A DNA stretch of 64,000 bases from Planctomycetota bacterium (GTDB lineage: Bacteria > Planctomycetota > UBA8742 > UBA2392), in NCBI GenBank assembly GCA_016712285.1, contig JADJRK010000001.1, positions 1,736,001 to 1,800,000 on the forward strand, read 5' to 3'. The notes beneath the pieces are model-generated. The model made no database searches and was not told where the DNA came from. It worked only from the letters and a program-made list of their open reading frames with translations. Positions 1 to 8,421 of this stretch are shown here, piece by piece; positions within the stretch are counted from its first letter, which is position 1, and every line of letters begins with the position of its first letter. Position numbers and translations under genes: made by a program.

Positions 1-773
1 ACAAAGAAAAGGAAGACGAGTTTGACCGCACACCGGACTCGCCCGAGATGCACCTGACCGAGGACCCGGCGCAGCCCGCACCCGAGCAGCCCCGCGGGCG
101 CCAGGGCCGCGGCCAGCGCGGAAACCGCGGCAATGACCCGACCAGCATTATCGACCGCAGCAAAGACTTGCTGCTGGTGATCGACCAGATGACCAAGCTT
201 GTCGAGGCGACGCCAGAGCTCAAGGGAAAAACCAACCTGGAACAAGTCGCCGTCGTCGGTCACGGCGCCGGTGCAGCCGCCGCCGTCATTCTGGCTGGCG
301 CAACGATTGACGTTGGCGAAGAGAAGGGAAAGACCTTTGCCGACAAGCGCATCAAAGCTGTCGTCCCGTACGGCCCGGCGCAAAGCGGTCGCTATGGCTT
401 CAGCGCGGAATCGTGGAAGGGCCTGAACACGCCGATGCTGGCGGTCAGCGGCGCCACGCAGATGAACTTCGGCCGCGGTACACCCGACCCCGAGGCGCGC
501 AAGGAATCGTTCAAAGGCGCACCGGAAGGCAACAAGTATTTCGTGAGCATTGAGGGCGCATCTGACTTCGACCTGCCGGGCGCGCCAGCCATGCGCATGG
601 GCCGTGGCGGCCAGGCACCAGCCAAGAACGAAGCGGCTGGCAACTGGACCAACAGCGTCACCCTTCAGTTCTTGAACAGCACACTCAAGGCCGACGAAGC
701 AGCCAAGACCTGGCTGGCCGGCGACGCGCTGGACAAGGGCACCGAGGGCAAGGCCAAGATCGAACGCAAGTAA
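1..773 (+). CDS. alpha/beta-hydrolase-fold protein, 5' truncated, probable pseudoenzyme
   Basis: The reading frame is open back to base 3, so the N-terminus lies outside the window; the first internal ATG is at 48. The visible part looks like the C-terminal half of a dienelactone-hydrolase/chlorophyllase-type alpha/beta hydrolase: a beta strand leads into the turn VVGHGAGA, followed by the next strand with KAVVPYGPA and a TPMLAVSGA segment before the C-terminal helices. In active members the turn is G-H-S-x-G; here the nucleophile serine is a glycine (GHGAG). The late segment GASDFDLPG, where members often carry a His before Phe/Asp, also lacks His. It is therefore probably not a classical esterase, though the missing N-terminus prevents a firm statement. 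Gly/Arg-rich low-complexity stretches occur near residues 10-30 and 180-190 of the visible part. Confidence 0.6.
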   Translation, partial: KEKEDEFDRTPDSPEMHLTEDPAQPAPEQPRGRQGRGQRGNRGNDPTSIIDRSKDLLLVIDQMTKLVEATPELKGKTNLEQVAVVGHGAGAAAAVILAGATIDVGEEKGKTFADKRIKAVVPYGPAQSGRYGFSAESWKGLNTPMLAVSGATQMNFGRGTPDPEARKESFKGAPEGNKYFVSIEGASDFDLPGAPAMRMGRGGQAPAKNEAAGNWTNSVTLQFLNSTLKADEAAKTWLAGDALDKGTEGKAKIERK

Positions 774-892
774 AGTGGCACGGCCGCCTCGGCCGTGAAA
801 AGTGCCATGAGCCTCGGGCTCATGGCACTTTGTTTTGACACGGGTGCGGACACCCACGGCACGACTCACGCGCGAGGCACGCGTGCCACTTT
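772..892. repeat. 121-bp intergenic element with 10-bp terminal inverted repeats and nested hairpins
   Basis: The gap between two convergent genes is bounded by AAAGTGGCAC (772-781) and its exact complement GTGCCACTTT (883-892). Inside are a hairpin at 779-797 (CACGGCCG/CGGCCGTG), a perfect 15-bp hairpin at 799-813/817-831 (arms AAAGTGCCATGAGCC) followed by TGTTTT, and a 12-bp palindrome GGCACGCGTGCC at 876-887. The 799-831 hairpin could terminate transcription of the upstream gene. The nested layout, all built on variants of AGTGGCAC, resembles a REP/MITE-like unit. I found no second complete copy in this window. Confidence 0.55.
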
Positions 893-893
893 G

Positions 894-2390
894 CTATTCC
901 AGGTTCTCGTACATCGCACCCAGCATATCGCAGTAGAGGATCCCGCGATCCCTGTCTTCTTTGGCCAGCAGGCTGCTCTGGTGCAGGCCCTCAAGCACGA
1001 ACTCCATCGCCGCAGCAAGCTCGGGCCCCTTGACTTCTTTCATATATTGACGCGTCAACGCCTCAAGCTCGGGCACCGTCTGCAACGCCTTTGCGTATTC
1101 CTTGTCGGGCATTTCGTCCGTCAGTTCCAGCCGCTTGCCCTTGGCAAACCAGTCAATCACCGGCTTGTACGGGCCATCATCGCGCTGGGGCACGGACTCG
1201 CGGCCCTGTTTCCGGCCCGTGCGCTGGCGCGTGGCGTACACGCCAGGGAATGCAGCCTCGAACACCCCGCGCAGTGCTGCACCGATGATGCCTGTCGCGA
1301 CCTTGTGCGCGCCTTCCTGCTCGCCTTCATAGACCAGTTCCAGCTTGCCCGACATGGCCGGAATCGCCGCCGACAGGTCCACCACGCGCAGCCAAGTGCT
1401 GTCTTGACCAGTCAACAGGCAGCGCCGTTCGGCATTGCTGAGCACACTTTCCAGCGCCGCAATGTTCATGCGCGCGCTGACACCGCTGGCCTGGTCGACA
1501 AACTCGGATTTGCGCGCGGCAAACCCGATCTGCTCAATCGCTTCGCGTAGAAACGCCGGCACATGCACTTTGGGCGCCTTCGGCCGCTCGGTCCAGGCCT
1601 CTTGATCGGTGATCGCGCGGCTGTCTTCCACCGAGTTGGGATAGTGCGTGATCACCTGCGACTCGATGCGGTCTTTCAGGGGCGTGATGATGCTGCCGCG
1701 GTTGGTGTAGTCTTCAGGGTTGGCCGAAAAGCACAGCATCAGGTCCAACGGGATGCGCACGGGAAAGCCGCGAATCTGGATGTCGGCTTCCTCAAGAATG
1801 TTTAGCAGGCCCACCTGGATGCGCGGCTGCAGGTCCGGCAGTTCGTTGATGGCAAAGATGCCGCGGTTGGTGCGCGGAATGATGCCGAAGTGGATGACCT
1901 CTTCGTCGGCGAACGTGAGCTTCTGCGTTGCGGCCTTGATCGGGTCCACGTCGCCGATCAGGTCAGCGATGCTCACGTCCGGCGTGGCCAGCTTCTCGGC
2001 GTAGCGCTGGTCGCGATGCAGCCACTCAATCTCGACCTTATCACCATGCCGAGCCACCAGCGTTCGCGCGTGCTTGGACAGCGGTTTGTACGGGTCGTCG
2101 TTGAGTTCGCTGCCCTTGATGACGGGCATGTACTCATCCAGCAGTTCAGCGAGACTGCGCAGCAGTCTGGTCTTGGCTTGCCCGCGCAGCCCAAGCAAAA
2201 TCAGATTGTGGCGCGCAAGCACGGCGTTGATCAACTGCGGGATGACGGTCTGGTCGTAGCCAACGATGCCGGGGAAGAGTTTGCCCTTGTCGCCCAGCCT
2301 CGCGACGAGGTTCTCGCGCAGTTCGTCTTTGACGCCGCGCGACTTCCAGCCCGAAGCCTTGAGCGCGCCTATCGTGGTCGGTCGTGCCAT
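894..2390 (-). CDS. AAA+ ATPase, MoxR / magnesium-chelatase ChlI-like
   Basis: 498 residues from the ATG at 2390; an upstream in-frame start at 2420 would only add a weak leader. The Walker A motif GLRGQAKT lies at about residues 67-74. A Walker-B-like segment IFAINELPDL lies near residue 180, and a sensor-1-like FSANPEDYTNRG with an arginine-bearing LKDRI follows near residue 225. This order is typical of the ChlI/MoxR branch of AAA+ proteins, which remodel partner complexes, usually together with a VWA-domain partner. No VWA protein is adjacent. The neighbour upstream on the same strand is an unknown membrane protein 48 bp away, so a two-gene unit is possible. Substrate unknown. Confidence 0.8.
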   Translation of the reverse strand: MARPTTIGALKASGWKSRGVKDELRENLVARLGDKGKLFPGIVGYDQTVIPQLINAVLARHNLILLGLRGQAKTRLLRSLAELLDEYMPVIKGSELNDDPYKPLSKHARTLVARHGDKVEIEWLHRDQRYAEKLATPDVSIADLIGDVDPIKAATQKLTFADEEVIHFGIIPRTNRGIFAINELPDLQPRIQVGLLNILEEADIQIRGFPVRIPLDLMLCFSANPEDYTNRGSIITPLKDRIESQVITHYPNSVEDSRAITDQEAWTERPKAPKVHVPAFLREAIEQIGFAARKSEFVDQASGVSARMNIAALESVLSNAERRCLLTGQDSTWLRVVDLSAAIPAMSGKLELVYEGEQEGAHKVATGIIGAALRGVFEAAFPGVYATRQRTGRKQGRESVPQRDDGPYKPVIDWFAKGKRLELTDEMPDKEYAKALQTVPELEALTRQYMKEVKGPELAAAMEFVLEGLHQSSLLAKEDRDRGILYCDMLGAMYENLE

Positions 2391-2438
2391 GGCGCGGATG
2401 CTAACAGCCAACACCCGCATTGGGAAACCCGCGGTAGG

Positions 2439-3395
2439 CTATGCACGGAACTTCAGCAGCCATTCCAGGTCTGCTTCGTCGATGCTTTCCCATTCGCCGC
2501 TTACCAGTCGCCAGTTGTGGCCGTGCCGCACCAGTAGCTTGTGGACCGTGACCTCGCGGCGGTCGATGTGCGCCTTGTTGAGCCGTGCGATCAGCCACGC
2601 TAGACCAGCGCCCAGGCCCGCCGCCGACACGACCACGCCCCAGAACGGAGCACCCAGGTCGCGCAGGCGCTCAGCCCCAACAACAAAGGGCGCGGCGGCC
2701 ACCAGCACACCGGCCGCAAGTGCTGCATAGAAGGCAAACTTCCGCCGTACCGCAATGCGCAACGTAACGCGCGCCAGCGCCACATCGGCCAAAGGGCTTT
2801 CCGACTGCAGGTCGCCCACGGTTACCAGATGGGTGACCGCGGGGTTGCCGCGCAGCAGCGCACGCCAGTACCTTGCCAGTGTCTTGGCAGAGTCCAGCTT
2901 GGGCACGGCGGCTGCGGTCAACCAGTTGAACACTGGGCGCACCGGCGGGGCGGGATGATCGAAGCCTCGTACGAGTGCCCCAAGCCGCCGGCTGCGTAGC
3001 CGGCGCCGGGTTGCCGCGCGATAGAACTCATGAATCGCCTTTTCGGGGCTATCCGGCGCGCTGTTGGCCCAGCGCGACATCACACGCGATACACCGATGT
3101 AGAAGGCCAAAGCGGCTGCCACCCCGACCAGGGCCCAAGCGCCCGGGTCAATCCAGCCCCGCCAGTCGCTGACATCCCCCGGCCAGACCGGCTGAAACAC
3201 CGCCAGCAAGGCCGCGGCGCCAAACGGAACCAGCAGCAGCGGGACGATACCAAAGAGAATCCGGCCGTCGCGCCCCACACGCTTTACGGAAAGGTCGGGC
3301 GCCATCGCCGCATGCAGCCGCGCCTTGGCCTCGCGGTGCGGGTCCACGGCGGGCTTGCGAGGTGAGCGTTGCGGCGGATTCAGGATGAGCGTCAT
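2439..3395 (-). CDS. four-TM membrane protein of unknown family (paralogue of the gene at 15803)
   Basis: 318 residues. Two hydrophobic helices (about residues 46-66 and 85-105), then a soluble segment with PEKAIHEFYRAATRRR and RYWRALLRGNPAVTHL, then two more helices (about 210-230 and 240-262), and a C-terminal block KLLVRHGHNWRLVSGEW...DEADLEWL. The same order and the same landmarks (K-E-F-Y-R-A, Y-W, W-x-L-x-x-GEW, D-L-x-W-L) occur in the protein at 15803-16651, so the two form a family within this genome. I cannot name a described family. The middle domain between the helix pairs may be an NTF2-like or other small soluble fold, judging only by its size and the E-F-Y-R-A helix. It probably shares a transcript with the downstream AAA ATPase. 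Confidence 0.65.
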   Translation of the reverse strand: MTLILNPPQRSPRKPAVDPHREAKARLHAAMAPDLSVKRVGRDGRILFGIVPLLLVPFGAAALLAVFQPVWPGDVSDWRGWIDPGAWALVGVAAALAFYIGVSRVMSRWANSAPDSPEKAIHEFYRAATRRRLRSRRLGALVRGFDHPAPPVRPVFNWLTAAAVPKLDSAKTLARYWRALLRGNPAVTHLVTVGDLQSESPLADVALARVTLRIAVRRKFAFYAALAAGVLVAAAPFVVGAERLRDLGAPFWGVVVSAAGLGAGLAWLIARLNKAHIDRREVTVHKLLVRHGHNWRLVSGEWESIDEADLEWLLKFRA

Positions 3396-3486
3396 GTCTA
3401 AACGCTATCACCCCGACCGGGCTGGAATCGGCCACAGGCAAGGATTTGGCGAGTTTTTATTGCCTTGAACGCACCGCGCAAATGTA

Positions 3487-3512
3487 AAGCGCCCGGCAAT
3501 TGCCGGGCGCTT
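3487..3512 (-). terminator. perfect 26-bp palindrome downstream of the Cys-rich gene
   Basis: AAGCGCCCGGCAA pairs with TTGCCGGGCGCTT without mismatch. On the minus strand it lies 18 bp past the stop of the Cys-rich gene and is followed by a T-rich run. It works as a factor-independent terminator for that gene and possibly in both directions. Confidence 0.75.
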
Positions 3513-3529
3513 GTTCAGTTTCGCAATCA

Positions 3530-4045
3530 CTAGTTCTTGACGACTTTCTCTTCGGCCTTCTTCTCTGCCTTTGCGGTCGAGTCGCAACCACCGCAGTCAC
3601 TACCCTTGGCCGCCGTGCCGCAGCCGCTTCCGCAGCCTTCACAGCCGCCACCGCATCCACCACAGCCGCATCCGCCGCAACCGGCGGTGTCCGCGGTCAC
3701 GACCTGCGCGGCGCTGGCGCGCTTCATGGTCCCTTTGCTCTTGCCGTTAGTGTCAGCGGCGGTGGTCTGTGCCGCTGAGGCTTTCTTGCAGTTGCCCTGG
3801 CCTTCGCAGCAGCCCGGAGGGCACACGCCGCCTGGGCAGCATTCGCTGGCCTTAGCTTTTTCGACCTTAACATCAGTCGTGGCTTTGTCGGTCTTCGCTT
3901 CGGCCTTGGCTGCCGACTCCTTCTTTTCAGCTTCCTTCTTGACCGCAGCTTCTTTGGCAGCGGCTTCGCAGGCCGGGCATGCCATCAGGTTGCCGCCCAG
4001 ACACAGCAGCAGTGCAGTCAGCGTGGTAAGCAGAACGGTCTTCAT
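3530..4045 (-). CDS. secreted Cys/Gly-rich protein with Lys/Ala-rich linker
   Basis: 171 residues from the ATG at 4045, preceded by an AAGGAC-type ribosome site; this start gives a clean signal peptide (MKTVLLTTLTALLLCLGG). The mature part begins ACPAC, followed by a Lys/Ala/Glu-rich charged stretch to about residue 62, a cluster ECCPGG..CPPGCC near 66-80, and a very Cys/Gly-rich region GCGGCGCGGCGGGCEGCG near 120-140. A Lys/Glu tail closes the protein. About twenty cysteines in so short a chain suggest metal binding or a disulfide-rich cell-surface role. I do not recognise a family. The low-complexity composition means similarity searches would be unreliable. Confidence 0.7.
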   Translation of the reverse strand: MKTVLLTTLTALLLCLGGNLMACPACEAAAKEAAVKKEAEKKESAAKAEAKTDKATTDVKVEKAKASECCPGGVCPPGCCEGQGNCKKASAAQTTAADTNGKSKGTMKRASAAQVVTADTAGCGGCGCGGCGGGCEGCGSGCGTAAKGSDCGGCDSTAKAEKKAEEKVVKN

Positions 4046-4220
4046 GGTCAGTCCTTTAGGAAGTGATCCGCAGTTTGTGTGCACCTTGGCGCACAAGTCT
4101 AGTGTTTAGTGGTGCTTCGGCCAATAGCCTTACAATGCTTTTTTGGGGCCTTCGGCCTGTGCTTGCGGCAGGCGACCATCGCGCTAAACTTCGGCCAGTC
4201 ACCCATTTGTGAGGCTTTTC

Positions 4221-4724
4221 GTGTCCAAGCGCCTGCTCAAGTTCATTGTTAACGGCCGAAAGGCCGAGGTTGCCGTTGAACCACACCACACCCTGGCCAG
4301 CGTGCTTCGCAATGAGTTGAACCTAACCGGCACCAAGGTCGGTTGCGACATGGGCACCTGCGGGTGCTGCACCGTCCATGTCGATGGCAAAGCCAAGCTG
4401 AGCTGCCTTACCCTGGCCCTGGAGTGCCAAGGCACTGAAATTCTCACGATCGAGGCCCTGAACGAGTACGAAATGCACCCGCTGCAGAGGGCGTTTGCCG
4501 AATGCGGAGGCAGCCAGTGCGGCTACTGCACTCCCGGCTTTATCATGAAGAGCTGCGAGTTGCTTGAGCGCAACCCTGATCCCACCCGCGAAGAGATCAA
4601 GGAAGCACTGGCCGGCAACCTGTGCCGCTGCACAGGCTTCATGAAAATTTACGACGCCGTCGAGCAGGCCGCCGGCGAACTGCGCAAGAAAGAAGCACCG
4701 CAGCCAACGCCGTTGAAGGTGTGA
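4221..4724 (+). CDS. 2Fe-2S subunit of a xanthine-oxidase-family molybdenum hydroxylase (HcrC/CoxS-like)
   Basis: 167 residues from GTG 4221, chosen because GAGG at 4211-4214 sits at the right spacing; a GTG at 4209 is the alternative. The N-terminal plant-ferredoxin-type cluster has GCDMGTCGCC followed by a distal Cys (KLSC). The C-terminal helical domain binds the second cluster through QCGYCTPG and NLCRCTG. These are the four signature blocks of the small subunit of the CO-dehydrogenase / xanthine-dehydrogenase / 4-hydroxybenzoyl-CoA-reductase family, which carries electrons between the Mo site and FAD. It is followed by the Mo-binding and FAD-binding subunits on the same strand (order S-L-M). 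Confidence 0.93.
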   Translation: MSKRLLKFIVNGRKAEVAVEPHHTLASVLRNELNLTGTKVGCDMGTCGCCTVHVDGKAKLSCLTLALECQGTEILTIEALNEYEMHPLQRAFAECGGSQCGYCTPGFIMKSCELLERNPDPTREEIKEALAGNLCRCTGFMKIYDAVEQAAGELRKKEAPQPTPLKV

Positions 4725-4735
4725 AAAGCAATCAA

Positions 4736-4836
4736 CCACCAAAACACAAAAACACGAAAGGTACTGCGCATGACAACTGCGCTGGAACTAACGAAGCGTT
4801 CGCGGTAGTCCCTTTTGTGCTTTCGTGTTTTCGTGG
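4736..4836. repeat. facing degenerate short-repeat arms (CACRAAAA type) between the 2Fe-2S and Mo subunit genes
   Basis: The left arm at 4736-4761 and the complement of the right arm at 4811-4836 match at about 22 of 26 positions. Each arm is itself a run of units like CACGAAAA/CACAAAAA. The 50 bp between them is ordinary sequence. It splits the S and L genes of one enzyme by 141 bp, where tight spacing would be expected, so it may form a cruciform or an RNA hairpin inside the operon. Confidence 0.6.
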
Positions 4837-4865
4837 CTATTCCTGCAGTTTGAAAAAGGACAGAC

Positions 4866-7268
4866 ATGCCGACGATCTCCGGCTCAGGCGAAACCAAGAA
4901 CGAACACCAGCTCAACAAGGGCGTGTGGACTGACAATGGCGCGCCCGCAGCCGCCGGGTTCAGCGTCATCGGCAAGCGCGTGCCGCTCAAGGATGCATAC
5001 CGCAAAGTCACCGGCGAGGGCGTGTACGCCGACGACATGAAGTTCCCGGGCATGCTGTACTCGCGCATCCTTCACGCCGAAAAGGCCCACGCGAAAATCA
5101 AACGCATTGACACGTCCAAAGCCGAGGCCCTGCCCGGCGTGCGCGCCGTCGTCACCGGCAACGACGCCGCCAATCGCTTCGGCGTGCTGCCCGTCAGCCA
5201 GGACGAGCTGTCGATGGCCCGCGAGAAAGTCATCTACAACGGCGAGCCCGTGGCCGCCGTTGCCGCTGACACCGAAGAGATTGCCGCTGAAGCGATCTGG
5301 CTGATCGATGTCGAGTATGAACCGCTGGAAGAGTTCCTGAAGCCGCGGGACTCACTCAAAGACGTCTCACCCGAGCTGCAGATCCACGACAAGGTCGAGA
5401 AGAAACACCCCAACACCAACATCCACAAAGCCGTTGACCAGGAGTTCGGCGACGTTGAGGGCGCCTTCAAGCAAGCCGAAGCGATTGTCAGTGCCGAGTT
5501 CAAGTTCGACGGCATCAGCCACGGCTTCACCGAGCCGCACGCCATTGTTGCGCATTGGGACGCCGACGACCGGCTGCAACTCTACACGCCGCAGCAGGTC
5601 CCCCACTACACGCACCGCGCACTCGCCAAGGTACTTGAGCTGCCGATGCATCGCATTCAGGTCATCCGCACCATGGTCGGCGGCGGTTTCGGCGGCAAGA
5701 GCGACCCGTTCCAGCACGAAATGATTGCCAGCCTGCTCAGCATGAAAACGCGGCGCCCGGTTAAACTGACCATGGACCGCGAAGAGACGTTCCTGACGGG
5801 CCGCGGCCGCCACCCCACAGAGGGCAAGCTGGCCATGGCCTTTGACAAAGAAGGCAAGCTGACTGCACTCGACAGCGACATCATCATTGATGGCGGCGCT
5901 TACGGCAGCTTTGGCGTCGTCAGCGCATACTACAACGGCGTGCTGAGCAACGGGCCGTACTGGATGCCGGCCTTCCGCTACCACGGCAAGCGGGTGTACA
6001 GCAACCGCATTCCCAGCGGTGCGATGCGCGGCCACGGCAGCGTCAACCCGCGCTTTTGCACCGAGACGTTGATGGACATGGCGGCTGTGAAGCTGGGGCT
6101 CGACCCCTGCGAGCTGCGCCTGCGCAACTTTCTGCCCAGCAACACGCTCACGCCTTACCACAAGTTCCGCATCACCAGCAACGGCATTCGCGAAGGATTG
6201 GCTGAGGCCATGCGCCGCAGCGAGTGGAAAAAGAAGTGGGGCAAGCTGCCCTACGGCCACGGCATCGGCGTGGGCTGCGCGTGGTACATCAGCGGCAGCG
6301 CGCTTCCGATCCACTGGAACAAGCTGCCGCAGAGCACCGTGCACATCAAGATCGACATGGACGGCGGCGTAACCGTCCACAGCCTCGCGGCCGAAATCGG
6401 CCAGGGCAGCGACACCATGCTGGCCCAATGCGTAGCCGAGGTGATCGGCTGCAGCCTTGAGCGCGTGCACGTGAAATCAACCACCACAGACACGGCGCCG
6501 ATTGACCTTGGCAGCTACAGTTCGCGCGTGACCTTCATGGCCGGTAACGCCGCACGCAAAGCCGCCGAGAGCATCCGGGCGCAACTGGCGGCCGCGGCAA
6601 GCCGCCTCACGGGGCAACCGGCGCAGTACTTTGATTTCGCGGGCGAAGAGGTGATCTGCCGCAGCAAGCCCGACGTGCGCGTGACGTTCATGGAGGCGCT
6701 GCACGGGGCCCAGGCCGATATTGGCGCGCTGATCGCCAGCGGCAGCTACCAGGCGCCGCCGCTGGGCACCACGTTCAAGGGCAGCAACGCGGGCTTGAGC
6801 CCCAGTTACAGCTTCAGCGCGTTCATCTGTGAGCTGAAAGTGGACCCTGACACCGGGTTCGTGCAGCCGCTGAAAATCTGGGCTGCGCACGATTGCGGTC
6901 GCGCGCTGAACCCGCTGGCGGTGGAAGGCCAGATTGAAGGCAGCGTGCACATGGGGCTGGGGCAGGCGCTGACCGAGCAACTGCGCTATCGCGGCGCGCA
7001 ACTGCTGAACGGCAATTTTCTGGACTACAAGATTCCCACACCCTTCGACACGCCGGAGATTGAGGCGATCATCGTGGAGTCCGCCGACCCCGAAGGCCCA
7101 TTTGGCGCCAAAGAGTGCGGCGAAGGCGCACTGGCCCCGATCATTCCAGCGGTGGGCAACGCCATCTACGACGCCGTCGGCGTCCGCATGTTCGAAGTCC
7201 CCATGACCCCCGACCGCGTCCTAAGGGCCATAGATGCCAAGAAGCGCGCCGAGACCAAAGGCGAATAG
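4866..7268 (+). CDS. molybdopterin-binding subunit of a xanthine-oxidase-family hydroxylase (HcrA-like)
   Basis: 800 residues from ATG 4866, with AAAAAGGA just upstream. Landmarks run in the expected order: an N-terminal domain with VTGEGVYADD, the GGGFGGK loop that contacts the cofactor (near residue 275), SGAMRGHG in place of the AYRGAGR loop of CO dehydrogenase, EIGQGSDTM near 515, and KECGEGALAP near the C-terminus, whose Glu is the expected catalytic base. The AMRGHG form and the FAD-subunit partner point to the 4-hydroxybenzoyl-CoA reductase branch rather than aerobic CO dehydrogenase. Cytoplasmic. The substrate cannot be deduced; no other aromatic-degradation gene is in the window. Confidence 0.88.
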   Translation: MPTISGSGETKNEHQLNKGVWTDNGAPAAAGFSVIGKRVPLKDAYRKVTGEGVYADDMKFPGMLYSRILHAEKAHAKIKRIDTSKAEALPGVRAVVTGNDAANRFGVLPVSQDELSMAREKVIYNGEPVAAVAADTEEIAAEAIWLIDVEYEPLEEFLKPRDSLKDVSPELQIHDKVEKKHPNTNIHKAVDQEFGDVEGAFKQAEAIVSAEFKFDGISHGFTEPHAIVAHWDADDRLQLYTPQQVPHYTHRALAKVLELPMHRIQVIRTMVGGGFGGKSDPFQHEMIASLLSMKTRRPVKLTMDREETFLTGRGRHPTEGKLAMAFDKEGKLTALDSDIIIDGGAYGSFGVVSAYYNGVLSNGPYWMPAFRYHGKRVYSNRIPSGAMRGHGSVNPRFCTETLMDMAAVKLGLDPCELRLRNFLPSNTLTPYHKFRITSNGIREGLAEAMRRSEWKKKWGKLPYGHGIGVGCAWYISGSALPIHWNKLPQSTVHIKIDMDGGVTVHSLAAEIGQGSDTMLAQCVAEVIGCSLERVHVKSTTTDTAPIDLGSYSSRVTFMAGNAARKAAESIRAQLAAAASRLTGQPAQYFDFAGEEVICRSKPDVRVTFMEALHGAQADIGALIASGSYQAPPLGTTFKGSNAGLSPSYSFSAFICELKVDPDTGFVQPLKIWAAHDCGRALNPLAVEGQIEGSVHMGLGQALTEQLRYRGAQLLNGNFLDYKIPTPFDTPEIEAIIVESADPEGPFGAKECGEGALAPIIPAVGNAIYDAVGVRMFEVPMTPDRVLRAIDAKKRAETKGE

Positions 7269-7291
7269 CCTGGAAGTTCAAGGATTACACC

Positions 7292-8350
7292 ATGACGATG
7301 TTGCTTCCAAAGTTTGAACTTCACCAGCCGGCCACGCTTGACGAGGCGGTGGCTTTGGCGGCTTTGCATGTGGATGACTGCGATCTGCTTTCGGGCGGGA
7401 CTGACCTGCTGCCGAATTACAAGTGCGGGCTCAACGCGCACCGCAACGTGATCAGCCTGCAACACATCGCCGAACTGAAGCACATCGACGCGCATTCGAT
7501 TGGAGCAGGCGTCACGTTAGTTGACATTGAGCGCAACGCAGACGTTCCGCGCAGCATCGCCAACTGCGCGGCGCATATCGCTTCGCCGCTGCTGCGCGAG
7601 TCGGGCACGCTGGGCGGCAACCTGATGCTCGACAACCGCTGCCACTTCTTCAACCAGAGCTATTTCTGGCGCCGCTCGCTGGGTTATTGTCTCAAAGCCA
7701 ACGGCGACCGCTGCCACGTCGTGCCGCAGATCAACGAGGGCGGCAAGAGCGTGCTGAACGACAAAGTCTGCGTCGCCACGCACTCCAGTGACCTGGCGCC
7801 GATGCTGATTGCGCTTGGCGCGGAAGCCACATTCGTCAGCTCAGCCGGCAAACGCACGATCAAGCTCAATGACTTCTATTGGGGCGACGGCATTGAACGC
7901 TACGAGCGCAAACCCGGCGAAATCCTGGTGCAGGTGACGTTGCCCAAGTGGGCGCACGAGGTTCGCAGCGGCTGGAAGAAGCTGGCCCCGCGCCAGAGTA
8001 TTGATTTCAGCGTCGTGGGAGTGGGTGCGGCGCTGGACCTGGATGGCGACAAGGTAAAGGCGCTGCGCGTGGCGCTTGGCGCGGTGGACACGACGCCCGT
8101 GCTGTTCGATTTCTCGCAGCACGAGAAGCGCAAGGCCCCGGGCCACTACCTGCTGGTTGACCCGTACAAGAACATGCCGGAAGTGATCGGCAAAAAACTC
8201 GACGACGCGCTGATCGAAACCGTCGCCAAACACGTACAGACGCAGGCCCAGCCAAAGCTAAACGTGCCCATGGCCCCGGACTACCGCAGAAAGATGTGCG
8301 GTGTGCTGACCCGCCGCCTGCTCACCGAATTGCGAGACAACAACCGCTAG
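7292..8350 (+). CDS. FAD-binding subunit with a four-cysteine loop (HcrB-like)
   Basis: 352 residues from ATG 7292, 23 bp after the Mo subunit; a longer in-frame reading would overlap that gene and adds no conserved sequence. The FAD motif LLSGGTDLLPNY is near residue 35 and SGTLGGNLMLDNR near 105. An inserted loop then contains Cys117, Cys133, Cys141 and Cys160 (NRCHF, GYCLK, DRCHV, KVCVA). 4-Hydroxybenzoyl-CoA reductase beta subunits have such a loop binding an extra [4Fe-4S] cluster; the first two spacings (16 and 8) match what I recall for that enzyme, while the last is about ten residues longer. The C-terminal CO-dehydrogenase-type FAD domain follows. Confidence 0.85.
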   Translation: MTMLLPKFELHQPATLDEAVALAALHVDDCDLLSGGTDLLPNYKCGLNAHRNVISLQHIAELKHIDAHSIGAGVTLVDIERNADVPRSIANCAAHIASPLLRESGTLGGNLMLDNRCHFFNQSYFWRRSLGYCLKANGDRCHVVPQINEGGKSVLNDKVCVATHSSDLAPMLIALGAEATFVSSAGKRTIKLNDFYWGDGIERYERKPGEILVQVTLPKWAHEVRSGWKKLAPRQSIDFSVVGVGAALDLDGDKVKALRVALGAVDTTPVLFDFSQHEKRKAPGHYLLVDPYKNMPEVIGKKLDDALIETVAKHVQTQAQPKLNVPMAPDYRRKMCGVLTRRLLTELRDNNR

Positions 8351-8410
8351 CCACGAAGAACACGGAGCTTCACGGAGACTACTCCGTGTCCATCGGTGCT
8401 CTCCGTGGCT
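8349..8410. repeat. facing repeat arms of CCACGGAG type
   Basis: Left arm 8349-8377 and right arm 8382-8410 are inverted copies with several mismatches, separated by 4 bp; both are built from units resembling CCACGAAG, CACGGAG. The arms start inside the stop codon region of the FAD subunit gene and end 11 bp before the rsmA start, filling nearly the entire gap. The structure could act as a terminator-like hairpin or be one of a family of intergenic elements. Confidence 0.6.
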
Positions 8411-8421
8411 AAAAGCTCTCC

